DNA of 64,000 bases from Siphonodentalium dalli (taxonomy: Eukaryota; Mollusca; Scaphopoda; Gadilida; Siphonodentaliidae): positions 57,715,949 through 57,779,948 of the forward strand of contig CP136065.1 of NCBI GenBank assembly GCA_032622095.1, given 5' to 3'. Under the pieces are notes generated by a model, which was not told the origin of the DNA, made no database searches, and worked only from the letters and a program-made list of their open reading frames with translations. Position 1 is the first letter of the stretch, and each line of letters begins with the position of its first letter. The position numbers and the translations under genes are program-made. Shown here piece after piece: positions 33,971-45,221 of this stretch.

Positions 33971-35395
33971 GCTTGAAGCTTATTCTAAACTAAACGCGGA
34001 TTTGTGGTCTATAGAAAGCTAGAGTAAACTGATTCGTGTAGGCTATATATGCGTACCCGGTTGGTCTGTCCGTTAATCACAAACGGGAAGCCAGCACTGC
34101 AGTCGAGCACACAGAACAGTCGTCAAAATCAAGTCCGTTGTATTCTAGAAATATGTATACGGGGTTGAACTATCGCCGTTTAATATGTCACTGCACTAAT
34201 TGGTCGCTATGCCCCCTGGGAATGTTACCTATATATATATCGAAAAGTAAATTCATATCAGATATAGATTATCTTCGCCGAAAACCTAATTCATCTTCCT
34301 CCTAGCCATCAAACCCCACTGGAACTGTTCGTGTTCAAATTACAGCAACACATTATTTTCGGGAGATACTCGGCAGGATTCGTGATGGGTGTGATACCAG
34401 TCATACCAGTACTCGAGAAATACGACCTACTCGAGTTCCGTTGACACGGGGTGTTCTCGGCATACAAGAATTGAATAACCTGGACAAATCAAAAGTTGAA
34501 AACTACTGTCGGGAAGAGTGGTCGGAATATGTTGCAAATGATTCAGATCTAAGTTTCTTCGTGCAGTGTCAATAAGACCCTATATATATAGCTCTCAATA
34601 TCTGGAACGCGTGGGATCTCTCTCAACATGGAATCGTCATCGTTCAAAAGAAATGCGATATCTTGTACTTCTGAACAAAGCGACGTACGCAAATAGCCTG
34701 CGCTCAGTGCAGTTCGATCAGTACAAGAATGAATTCCTATGACTGTCGAGCTAGTGTGTTGATTCATCTCAGGAATATATTCTCGGAGAGAGTGTGGTCG
34801 ATGTATACGATATACAAGGCTTCACTCTCTGTGAATACATTAGCATCTCTCCTTCAAGAATGAAAACTCGAGCATTGACGAACAGTAGGTGAGGCTCAGG
34901 CAAATCTGGCCACTTGATGGTTTGTTATATAAAATACAACTGGCAATAAGAAATATTAGCACTGTTAGTTTCTTACCATTAATGCATTTACATCGAAGAG
35001 GGCAAAGTGGGTATAGCACAAAATACTTCCGATGACCCGCTTTGCCTTGCATGATCTGCTTTGCCCAGAGCACATTATTTGCAGCCCGGCACGTAACTCA
35101 TATCACATATATAATTGAACTGTTGGCATGTTCCACGCATTTGTTGCCTTAGAAACTCAGAACATTGTTCGGGTAGATTGGTATGTGTATATCATCTGCG
35201 CAATGGATATGCGCAAGCGTCCATATTTGACAATTGGGTTAAATCGTTAAAACACAAACGAAAATGCTCTTTTAGGTTACCAATTATTTAGTGTACATGG
35301 TTGTTATCGGAAATGTATGAAAACAAATCCCTTGTGGAACGAACTTATTGTATAATATGGATAAATTCCGAATAATTTTCTTAGTAGGTATAATA
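33971..35395. other. No recognised gene or repeat
   Basis: Short frames on the minus strand (34,549-34,767 and 34,840-35,073) have no recognisable motif. No repeat edges were found. Confidence 0.4.
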
Positions 35396-35640
35396 AAGGT
35401 CATCATCGTCATCATCAGCATCATCATCGTCATCACCATCATCGTCATCTCCATCATCGTCATCACCACCATCATCATCATCGTCATCATCGTCATCACC
35501 ACCATCATCATCATCGTCATCACCACCACCATCATCATCATCATCATCGTCGTCATCACCACCATCATCATCATCATCATCATCATCATCGTCATCACCA
35601 CCACCATCATTATCATCACCATCATCATCATCATCATTTG
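35396..35640. repeat. ATC/ACC trinucleotide microsatellite
   Basis: About 240 bp of ATC repeats with regular ACC and GTC interruptions arranged in higher-order units. The long Ile-rich and Met-rich frames across it, on opposite strands, are artefacts. Confidence 0.97.
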
Positions 35641-36000
35641 TTGTGGAATCGAGTCAATCCGACTCGTCGTACCCGTAACATGTCAGAGTATAACATTTAC
35701 AGACGTCACAAATATTTGTTTGTGCTTTACATTTCACCAATTAAAAAAATATATGGGTCTTCCCGCTGTTTTCTCTTGAACTCAGTTCTAACAGATTTTC
35801 AATTTTATTTTTCGTCAGTTCTGTATTAAAATTAATCGTTTTTATTTCCGTCTACCACCCGATGATTCCTGTTGTACACAATGGCTTCTCTTACTTAACT
35901 GCCCTTTGCTCAGTTAGTTTGCAGTATATGTTTTACGGGTCGATTTTTGTTGTCGCGTTAATTTCCCAGCCTGAAAAAGGAAACAACTTCTAACTCCTGT
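35641..36000. other. No recognised gene or repeat
   Basis: AT-rich sequence; reading frames entering from the microsatellite are not supported. Confidence 0.4.
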
Positions 36001-36100
36001 TCGTATTTAGTCTAACTCCGGTTCGTATTTAGTCTAACTCCGGTTCGTATTTAGTCTAACTCCGGTTCGTATTTAGTCTAACTCCGGTTCGTATTTAGTC
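36001..36100 (+). repeat. 22-bp tandem repeat, about five units
   Basis: TCTAACTCCGGTTCGTATTT plus AG repeats five times with only the first unit differing (TCCTG for TCCGG). Low divergence implies recent expansion. Confidence 0.95.
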
Positions 36101-36660
36101 ATACCCTTGATAGTTCGTCATAATGCCTTCCTATTTTGTTTCGCTTTCTTCACCAATTTTCAGACTCTTGTGGGTTAAAGGTTTTATCAAGCTTATGTAT
36201 TTCTTGAGTTTCCGTCCTGATTTTGTCCATTTCCGTTTCTTGTTTTGTCAAAATTGCTTGATAATATTGTCGGTTTTGCTTTTATATGCCTCCAGTTTTG
36301 TATGCAATTCTCCCTTTCCCGTGACTTGTTTCTTCACTACTTGCTAATTTTTTATCGAGCTTTACGATCGTTGCCTCCATCTTTTGTATTCTGCTGCTCA
36401 TTTCAGTCATATATTTTTCTCATTTTTTGTTATGGACCTTTTAAATAACGTTTCTAGTCGTTTCTCCAGTCGCTTTGTAATTCTAACATCGAATGTAACC
36501 AATCTGTGATAACCTTTTTTATTATATGCTAAACCATAAAATAGTAGTATTTTTACATGAGATAAAAACCGTTATTCGTCTTGAGAGAGATGCAAATTTG
36601 CACTTTTTACTCTTCTTTCGAGTTGAACCATGCATGGGCCAACTAAGCGGAGCATATATT
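36101..36660. other. No recognised gene or repeat
   Basis: T/C-rich. The Phe/Leu/Ser-rich frames at 36,123-36,448 follow from the base composition. Confidence 0.4.
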
Positions 36661-36668
36661 AAACAGAA

Positions 36669-36809
36669 CATCTACTCTTTTTATGGGATATGGTAATAAT
36701 CTCATTCGTGATGACAAAAACAAAACTATTTTCCACTCGTAAAAATTCATTTTTGTTTTGTCATCACTCATGAGATAATAACCATATCCAACCAAAAAAG
36801 AGTAGATAT
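36669..36809. repeat. 141-bp palindrome
   Basis: Left ATCTACTCTTTTTATGGGAT and right CCAACCAAAAAAGAGTAGAT are inverted. Pairing continues through ATATGGTAATAATCTCAT and GTGATGACAAAAACAAAA. The loop lies near 36,733-36,748. It resembles a solo hairpin MITE. Confidence 0.85.
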
Positions 36810-36845
36810 CCTCCATCAATTAATCTTTTTATCTGTTCCATCTAC

Positions 36846-37124
36846 TTACCGATTTCTTGAGTTGTTTTCTGGAACGATTGCAAAATTTCGCAGAGGTATT
36901 TTACCTGCATTATCAGTATCACGAAGTATTGTGCCTATGAAACTAATAAAAAAATCTTCTTGGCAGCTCAGAAATTTATAATAACCAGTAATCGCTTTCA
37001 ACGATTCTTCTCTTAAGCTGTTCCAAAATTGCAATATTGAACTTGCATGGTACATCATAAACCGAGATGCTATTTGTCTCTCAAACGTGGGTCGTCGGGT
37101 CGATGGACCACTGCAGATGTTCAC
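36846..37124 (-). other. Unrecognised 92-codon reading frame
   Basis: Begins MNICSGPSTRRPTFERQIAS and has mixed, protein-like composition with Trp, Cys and charged residues, unlike most AT-noise frames here. I recognise no family, and no splice or promoter evidence was identified. It could be a remnant of a transposon protein or chance. Translation of homologous loci would be needed to decide, so no function is given. Confidence 0.2.
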
Positions 37125-37369
37125 ATGGTTATTTTTCCAATCACAAATTATGTATAAATACTTTTTATTTCCTTGAAATGTGTTATTATATATCTTTTTG
37201 GTTTATTTGAAATTAATTATATGCATGTTCAGATATATAATTACACCTCACACTCTGTACTCTGACCTTCTCTCTAAAATTCTGACATTATCTTCTGTCC
37301 CTTTGTCTCGCCTCCACCTCATATTTCTTCTTTCTATGGATCTTTGTTATGCCTCTATTATTTACCCCT

Positions 37370-37528
37370 ACTTGACTTGCAGTCAAGTAGGGCTGTGCCA
37401 TTGTCAAGGGAGAGGGCTTCAAATAAGCCTATGGCTTGTTGCCTAATCCCATTTTTCTTCTAAATTTGTATCTATTGTAATTATTTATCTGAATGTCCAT
37501 AGAGGGAAAATAAATACTGTTTAAACTA
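37370..37528 (+). repeat. LINE 3' UTR-like tail
   Basis: GTAGGGCTGTGCCATTGTCA, then CCTATGGCTTGTTGCCTAAT and a final AAATAAATACTGTTTAAACT. Non-LTR elements commonly end in a short AT-rich tail with a polyadenylation-like AATAAA. A short inverted repeat CCCTACTTGACT/AGTCAAGTAGGG (37,367-37,391) sits at its start. No ORF2 sequence is visible just upstream, so it is heavily 5' truncated. Confidence 0.5.
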
Positions 37529-38645
37529 AGTATTGTGCCTGTATTATGATTCTCACGAGATATTGTGCCTCTATTATCATTCTCACTTTTTTATTCTTCT
37601 TTACCTTCTCGTTTTGTATTGTCTATTTTGTTTTATGGATGTTTATTGTCTGCCTTCTGGTATTGTATGCAGTGCCACTGTAAGGTCTTTCGCATCTTCT
37701 GCACTTAGTCCATGACAACTAAAGTGCTATTGATGCCCGCTTTGGTCATAAACTCGCTATATTGTTGGCCGATAATCTGAACTTATCATTGCATGCATAA
37801 CAGCGTGTGAAACATATTTCAAGTCGTGTGCATTGTTGTGATCTTTCATTCATATCGATATAAGTTCTCATGACACAGAATATGCACCATTTCCGGGGTT
37901 GCTGATGATCCATCATTGAGTGTGAATATATCGAATTAAGCTATCCATATTGTCCTCAATGAATGACCCGCTTTACCCGGGTCTCCATATCCTCAATTCT
38001 ATGAACATTGTTGTTGACGATGCTGTTTCTCTTTTCAGTCTTGCAACATTATGATTGGTGTTCGGAATTAATAGCTGCCTCTAATATGCACCAGATGATC
38101 ATTATGCACAATTCAAAGCTTGTGATAGTCCGTGTATCTTTCTCGTGTATGTCCCTATGATTGTATGTATATTTTATGCTTGTACATGTATAGTTTCATT
38201 TATATCGTTTGTATAATCTCTCCACACATGGGACAATAAAGATACGTGTATAGATCATCCCTGGTGAAGAGGTCCGTGCTTTATGCTATGATGTTTGTAC
38301 GTTCTGCTGGTGTAGCTTTGGTGTTGGTGTTTATCCGTGTTTTACGATGGAAAATGCAATTTTACAGGCCGCGCGAGGATATTTTTCATCGGAAAACCCA
38401 AGGAAATCACACCAGTATATATCCACATCCGAATTCACACCGACCGCAAAATCATGCTATAGACACGATAATCTGCCAAAATGTTGCTGAACTGGACATC
38501 GTTGACATATTACAAACAATCCATATCATTTCCTCCTCGAAATTGTGATCCGCTCCATGAAGATATAGTTCCATATTTCACAGGCCATTAACATTACATT
38601 ACATCTGTGTTCAAGGTATCGAACTTCATAGTAAAGCGAGCAACG
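37529..38645. other. No gene; possible second LINE tail near 38,040-38,245
   Basis: ACACATGGGACAATAAAGAT at 38,224-38,243 looks like a retroelement 3' end. The 100-codon frame downstream (38,246-38,548) has no motif I recognise. Confidence 0.4.
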
Positions 38646-40110
38646 GTTACCCTTGGAACAAACGTCGCACTACCGACGAATCTAATTCAATTAGAATTAG
38701 ACTCGAGTTTAATTCATAATTAACGTCGCATTTAATCCAAGACGAATCTAAATGATTTCTTAAAATGGCACAAAGCGTTCATAAGGGTTTTGGTCAAAAC
38801 GGCTAAAATAGGAAGTTTTATATCAATTCTAAAACGTAAAATTTAGTGAGAAAATGTGGCTTTTGACTTCCAAGCGACGAAATTAATGTTACTATTCTGA
38901 GGAGTGGAAATTATTGGTTTTATATCGCTATTTCGTAGGTATTTGATTCATATTTTAGGTCGGACATGATTATTTATGTGGTATTTTGCTTTGAACTTGT
39001 CTGAAAGAAATCAGGTCCAGTTTATTTTTATACGAAAACGTACCGTTTTAACAATTTAATAGCAAGTTGAGATCAACGCGCTACATCACCATATATTGCG
39101 TCAATGTGCCTATCTAAAACCACGTGGTAAAATAACCATGGCGGGCAGGGACGTACAGCTATAGAGTCTCGGTTGGGGGGGGGGGGCTAATAAATTTGCA
39201 CCCCCTTGGCTGTTCCTTCACATGCCTGGATAATAGCCTATTCTGAATGGATCAGTAGACTTGTGATCATGCACTGGGCGGATCATGGTTCTGCCAGTAG
39301 AAGAAAAATCAGAGATCGGGTTCAAGGGTCACAGCGGGAGAAAACTTTGAACATGAAAACCGCAAAAACCTATATAGCATTAGACTGGCATCAAGCTTTC
39401 CAAGTGCTGACAATTTCCAACCTGACACCCCCACGAAAGTTGGAAAATTTCCAACTGATGACCATTTAAGTTCATAATTTTGAACAGAAGCATAGGAAAA
39501 TAATTAGCAGTTTGTTTGGCTGGCCACGGGGGTCATGAGGGACCAGGACACAGGCCATTTCAATCAAAATGTTGGACCAAAAGTAGGAAAATATGCAAAT
39601 GTTGGTCTAAAAACAACAAATTCACCAATAATTCATTGCTGAAAAATCAAATTACAAGAACAATTTCAACCCATCGTTGATGTAAAATTTGCACAGGTCC
39701 ATGCACAGTATAGCGTGCATATCCAAACGGAATAAATATTTATTTAGTGCGTCTACTCGCATTTAATTTGAAACAAACGTCGCACTTTCGTCGACTCGAA
39801 TTCAAATACCACCAAATTACGTCATGCTCGTTGGTGTTTTCCAGTTTCAATTGGAATTCCCTCATTAGCATATCATTATGCAGCTCGTTTGCATGTCTCA
39901 GAATTAAATTCGAGTCGACGGTGATGCGACGTTTGTTTCAAACACGGATCTCAGACGCATCAGCAATTAAATTCGTGTTGATCACATGCATTCTTCGTCG
40001 GTAGTGCGTCTACTCGCATTTATTTGCAACAAACGTCGCACTACCGACGAATCTAATTCAAATAATTGAATTCGATCCGTCGGTAGTGCGACGTTTGTTC
40101 CAAGGGTTAG
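38646..40110. mobile_element. 1.46-kb element with ~40-bp terminal inverted repeats
   Basis: Left GTTACCCTTGGAACAAACGT then CGCACTACCGACG, and right CGTCGGTAGTGCG then ACGTTTGTTCCAAGGGTTAG, are inverted copies. The AACAAACGTCGCAC word also occurs at 39,770, inverted at about 39,925, and at 40,028, so the right half is a stack of end sequences. No transposase frame is present. Repeat E lies inside, with a poly-G run at 39,173-39,187. Confidence 0.75.
39190..39720 (+). repeat. Dispersed repeat E, copy 2
   Basis: Matches 30,416-30,900 in order: ACAATTTCCAACCTGACACC, AAAGTTGGAAAATTTCCAAC, GGAAAATATGCAAATGTTGG, TCTAAAAACAACAAATTC. It sits within the element at 38,646-40,110 and so is probably a nested or captured copy. 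Confidence 0.6.
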
Positions 40111-41985
40111 CTTGTTACACAGTCATGTCTGCTGTCAATTACGTCATCATTCCAATGTCCTTCGAAAGATTTGTTTCAATTAACACGGGTTGTCTGAATA
40201 TTTTCCCGACATTCACGGAATCACCATGCGCGATTCAATCATACTTCGAATTTCTCGCTGTTGCTGTGTTGTCCCTAGGAACGAAGGTACTTTCGGGAGA
40301 ACCGCTGATATTGTTTATCAGTGAGCTGGCCTCTCGTTGGGTACGTCTCCACGAAAGGTATGTTCTGTGACATATTTCTGGCTCTTTAGACTTTTTGAAA
40401 GTCCCATAAATTTAAGGTATATTGTCTCATTATTATCACAAACATGTTTTAGAATTGGATTCAGACAAAAGTCCCAATACCCCTTTCATCTTTTGACATG
40501 AACATTTTTTGACACTCCTGGACAGATACCTTATAGTTGTTAGCCTTTCAAAAAGTCTTCTAAACCGGAAAAAGTCCCAGAACACGCTTGGTCAATTTCG
40601 AATTTTCCCATAAGTTGTCACAAAGGAAAATGTGGACATAATCATAGGATGCAAAATGCAAAAGCATAGTCAAAGATGTGCGAAAATATTTCTTTTCCCA
40701 GTTAGTGATTACAAACTGGAATAGTACCGACTTACATTGTTTCCACTGAATAGGTTCAACAGTTCAAGGAGCTATTTGATAATACCTTGAACGAGCGATA
40801 TATGTACGACGAAACGCCAGCTTTAACTTTAAAACTGCAACAATGAAAGCAGCCGTTGTTAACATGCATATATTAACAAAATACAACTATACGCGGGGTC
40901 ATTTTAACACAAGCCAAGACAACTTAATGTAATATATAGATAGAACAATAGAACATACAACAGAAAAGTGCACCGAATTTAACCATGCTACAAATCGATT
41001 TCCAAATGCTCGGGGTTTCAGTCCTTGTGAGAAATATGAACTTTTGTTTTTCGTCCAAGTTTGCGAAAAAAAATTATTTCAGTGAAAAAGAATTTCCGCA
41101 AATTGTTATGTTTTGCACATCTCATAACAAGTGTTCTTCGGTTTCAATTTCATTCACTTCACATTTTTTACAAATCGATTCTCGGCTGTATTTTCGGCTG
41201 CACATGTCGCCTATAATCACTGCCTGCAACTGATTGCTTACTCTAAGCTTACGGAAACACGATCGCGTATAAAAATTGGTTGTGTGGAGTAAGTATGGTT
41301 CAATTTTCGTTGAAACAATGATAAGTTCTTAATTTATTCATACCATTGTTCTTGTTCTGATCTAGTATTTCGTTTTTGAACGTTAGAATGAAGAACGCAT
41401 TTTAATTCTTAATTCACGGGCGTTTTTTAGATACCTTTAAATCGCTTATTTTTTGGTATGCGAAGTGCTTCTGCTAAAAACTGTGGAATTATATATTTCT
41501 CGCATATTTGGGCAGAATTCTGAAGTAACGCATTCGAATTTCTTCATGTATCTTCCAGAATCATTATCGTATCATGTGCTATCGGGAATCTACACAATTC
41601 TGCTCTTGTCGCGTTCTTGTCTTTTCTTGCATACGATAACTTTTTATCGAATCGCTCAGATTTGTCAAATTCTATAAAAATAACAGAACAGTCTTGCCCC
41701 ACAAAGATCATAGCTAAATCATCATGTGGCATAACAGCATGCAGGAGCACTACACCAATGCAGGAGTTGAAATGTAAACAAAAAACTCGAGTATTGCGTG
41801 TATTCAGTTTGCTATCGCTGCGCAGATTCGTGGTTCACATTGAACCACTGGGTTATGATTGTTTGATATGCAGGGTTATTAGCTTATAACTACGGTAGTT
41901 ATATTGACGATGGGATTAATGGTTTGTCTTGTCGAATCGATGTTATTGTTTGATCCACAATTTAGGAAGTTTGAACAAACCCACT
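40111..41985. other. No recognised gene or repeat
   Basis: Frames of 82-94 codons (40,086-40,370, 40,985-41,233, 41,617-41,889) lack motifs I recognise. No repeat edges are evident. Confidence 0.4.
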
Positions 41986-42049
41986 GTTGCGGCGTTTAAT
42001 ACTATAAAACGATAATTGTGTCATCAAACTGAGAGATATGTGGTCGCTG

Positions 42050-42830
42050 AAACATGAGAAATTAGAGAATACTTGGCTGTCGATAGAAATGATTGGACGT
42101 GTTTTACTTGGTTGTAGCTCATGGTATACCACGTGTAAAATACATAACATCATACGTATCGCGCCTCGGATCTATAAACGCTCTCTTCAATTCCATTTGA
42201 CCGCGCAGGTGACACAGATATAGGATACTGATTATGGTTTAAACATATTGTATTTACTATATGAACATGGTAACGGGATTGGAGGACAAGTGCTGGCCAC
42301 ATAATTAACCTCCCGATTATCTCACTATTCGGGCAAATGAAATATAATAGCAGCATAACAGTGTGCATGTATATGTAAAAGAAAATATGCAACAATTTAA
42401 TTTTAAAAGTGACAATTGTGTATATGTTCTATAGTTCCCCATTTAATCCAAGCCTGTGTTACCAGGTTTAATGTGGTCGTTACTAAAAATTAGTATTGTG
42501 CAGCCTCTCTCCGCGCTTGCTTCAACGATTCACATGGTTTTGGAAGAGTCCAATTCCTTCAGGCGTCTTTATGCTACTGGTTATAGTTCATGGCTACCCT
42601 CATGAAAAATACACGATATTCATATATCATATTCGCTGCGGATCTACATAACAACTCTCCATACCACAAATTAAACACACAGTGGCAACAGCTATGACAC
42701 TACAAGTGCATATCGCATGGATACTCGCGTGTAAATTACACGAGCTTATTTCGTCGCAGATCTATAATGATCCAATTCCATATGACCAAAACAGACGACA
42801 CAGATACTCAGTGTCACATGCATTTATGCT
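42050..42830 (+). repeat. Dispersed ~130-bp units with CGTGTAAATTACACG motif
   Basis: Units near 42,105-42,215, 42,585-42,680 and 42,705-42,800 share CRYGTRWAAWTACACG (near-palindromic), a GCSGATCTAYAWMA segment and ACTCTCCA or TCCAATTCCATATGACC. The same signature returns at 57,490-57,545 and 57,885-58,000 beyond the nested elements. They look like copies of one repeat, partly in direct tandem. The family is unknown. Confidence 0.55.
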
Positions 42831-42835
42831 GAATT

Positions 42836-42955
42836 GGTCATTGTCGCATTGTTTCGAGCAAAAAGACACCCAGGATCTCTCAAACGTGCAAAATAACACA
42901 CAGGGTGTCCCAAATCGTGCAAAAAGACACACAGGATCTCAAAGCCTCACCAAAC
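42836..42955 (+). repeat. Left arm of a large inverted repeat, with internal ~37-bp repeats
   Basis: TTTCGAGCAAAAAGACACCC, AGGATCTCTC ... AAAGCCTCACCAAAC is the reverse complement, with few changes, of 57,182-57,302. Inside, GCAAAAAGACACMCAGGATC-type units repeat about three times. The two arms bracket the LINE and both large insertions. Confidence 0.85.
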
Positions 42956-42978
42956 AACGGGAATTTAGATTAGTCAGT

Positions 42979-43128
42979 CGTCAGTCGTCTGCTAATTATT
43001 AATACGGAAAAGCGCTGCCAGTCAGACTCAAAGCGGACGGTATATATATGCATAATTAAATTATGTTGATATTTCACTCCGATCACAAACAAATAATTAT
43101 TATAATAATATTAATAAATAGCAGACGA
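42979..43128. repeat. 150-bp hairpin element next to the LINE 5' end
   Basis: AGTCGTCTGCTAATTATTAA and TTAATAAATAGCAGACGACT are inverted copies with a ~106-bp AT-rich interior. The right arm ends where LINE similarity begins. Confidence 0.7.
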
Positions 43129-43129
43129 C

Positions 43130-44538
43130 TAATATCAATTCCAATCGTTTGGGCATCGCATCTTCTTTCTAACGAAAGTTGGAATGAAATATTGAACTGT
43201 ACAAATGCCAACGATTCTGTAAAACTTTTTACCGACAAGTTTCTCATAATAATGAAACAAAATATACCTAATCGGCGCGTCCTAATTAGACCCAACGATA
43301 AATACTGGTTTAATTCTGAAATAAGAAAACAAATCAGAAAACGGGACAGATTGCGGAAAAAGGCAATTCGAACCGGGACATCCGAGGATTGGGCTGCGTT
43401 CAAAGAAGTGCGAAATAAAATAAATAACATGAAAAAATATTACAAAGCAGAATTTGAAAAAAATTTACAGGAAAATTTAAAAATTGCTGATTCGCCTAGA
43501 TATTTCTGGAAAATGGTTAATAACATCCTTGGCAGAACGAAATCAAATTTGATACCCCCACTTAGAACGCCTATAAATAGGTTACATTGCAACTTAGTAG
43601 TAGATGACTATCTCAAATCAAACCTACTGAATGATACATTTGTCGATAATTCTTCATTGCCACATATCAAACCAATTCTTCCGCATCTTATAATACCAGA
43701 AACAACTATTTCCGAAATAAAAATTGAAATTGCAGACATACTAGAAGCCATTGATTCTTTAAAGTTAAACAAAGCCCATGGACATGACGGAATAAGCCCA
43801 CGTATGTTAAAAGAAACAAAGGCTGTCATTGCAAACCCCCTGAAAATTATTTTTGAAAAATCCCTAAGAGATGGCATTTTCCCAGATGACTGGAAAAAAG
43901 CTAACGTAATACCTGTCCACAAAAAAGACGATCGATCTGATCCTTGAAATTATAGACCAATTTCCCTACTCCCCGCCATTGCAAAAGTCTTTGAGAAAAT
44001 ATTACTTAAACACCTTTTGAAATTTATTAGAGATAATGATAAATTGTACGAATTCCAATCAGGCTTTCTCCCTGGCCACTCGACTACATACCAACTCTTA
44101 GAATTATATCACTCCCTCTGTCAGTCTCTCGATGAGAATCTTTATACATGTGCTGTTTTTTTGTGATATTTCCAAGGCCTTCGAGAGAGTCTGGCACGAG
44201 GGATTGATATTTAAATTGAAACGTTGTGGTGTCACAGGGTCACTGATTAAACTCATAGAAAATTATCTGTCTAACAGGAAACAACGAGTATTAGTAAATA
44301 GCAAATTTTCAGATTACAAAACCATTAATGCAGGAGTTCCCCATTATAGGACCTTTCCTATTCTTGGTATACATAAATGATCTATCTGAAACCCTCCATT
44401 CTTTCGCACGACTATATGCCGACGACACATGCCTCACGGAATCGAATATAAGTGTTCTCGATCTTGAAAGAGAGATGAATCGTGATCTAATGAAAATTGA
44501 CTCATGGTCTAATCAATGGTTAGTTAAATTTAACGGTA
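43130..44538 (+). mobile_element. LINE (CR1/Jockey-like) part 1: linker and reverse transcriptase
   Basis: This codes the region before and including the reverse transcriptase. ESWNEILNCTNA and KYWFNSEIRKQIRKRDRLRK belong to the linker between endonuclease and RT. Then come KAHGHDGISPRML, DDWKKANVIPVHKK, NYRPISLLPAIAKVFEK (about 43,948-43,998), FQSGFLPGHSTT, CDISKAFERVWHEGL (about 44,163-44,207) and the YADD catalytic box at 44,415-44,426. The endonuclease is absent, so the copy is 5' truncated. It is dead: TGA at 43,945, one extra T in the T-run near 44,155-44,161, and a short deletion after GVP near 44,342. The frame stops at the 3.9-kb insertion at 44,539 and resumes at 48,448. Confidence 0.93.
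44536..44538 (+). repeat. Target-site duplication GTA, left copy
   Basis: GTA here and at 48,445-48,447 flank the 3.9-kb element. Keeping one copy joins AAATTTAACG to GTACTAAGAC, which restores the LINE reading frame (N-G-T-K-T-K-S). Confidence 0.85.
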
Positions 44539-45221
44539 TAGTCTGGTGGCAAACAGGTTTGGGGTTGTTTTGGAGTATATACAATGTTTTTTTGTAATTT
44601 ACCCATCTATGGGTTATACCCATTGTATTTCCACCGGGTGCCACCTTGGCACTTTTGGGCATTTTTTTCCAGAGCCCAATAAAGATAGCCTAAAAATGGC
44701 AACACAATCGGTCTCCCATAGCTATTTAATTTACCTGCCTGCACTAAAACAACATACAATCAGCATCCACAGAACTCTACTGTGCTTGGGAATCTCGTAA
44801 TGTGATATCACTGCACACAATATAAGATGAGATGCATGAAGGTAATTATAATACCGCTAGCCTGTATCATGTATTCATGTTCAAAATGTGTTATACACTC
44901 TTGCAATTAAATTCCATTAAATGGAAATAAATGGAAAGGATACAAAACTTTTAACCTAGCATATCAAATGGTACCACAAATACATAATCATACAAGTGTC
45001 ACAGACAAAAGTTTTTGTGCAATCTATGGAGTACCGTTTCAACAATAATCATGTGTTTTTTCATGTAGTTTTAATAACTGAAGAAAATGCTCATGGGTGT
45101 ACAATGTAAGATGTACAGGTTACCAAGCATCTCATCAAGGACTAAACATTGAACAATGTAAATGTCTCACAGCACAATGCTGACTGTCATGCAAGAATGT
45201 CAAAATCTCACAAATAAATGC

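Noticed and set aside
35348-35779. 143-codon Ile/Val-rich frame and the opposite Met/Val-rich frame
   Set aside because: Both are translations of the ATC/ACC microsatellite.
43083-43430. 115-codon minus-strand frame (also 43,608-43,922 and 45,742-46,098 minus)
   Set aside because: Each is the antisense shadow of the LINE or Academ-like coding sequence on the plus strand.
44546-44800. 84-codon frame at the left end of the Academ-like element
   Set aside because: It runs through the terminal inverted repeat and subterminal non-coding region and has no similarity to the transposon protein.
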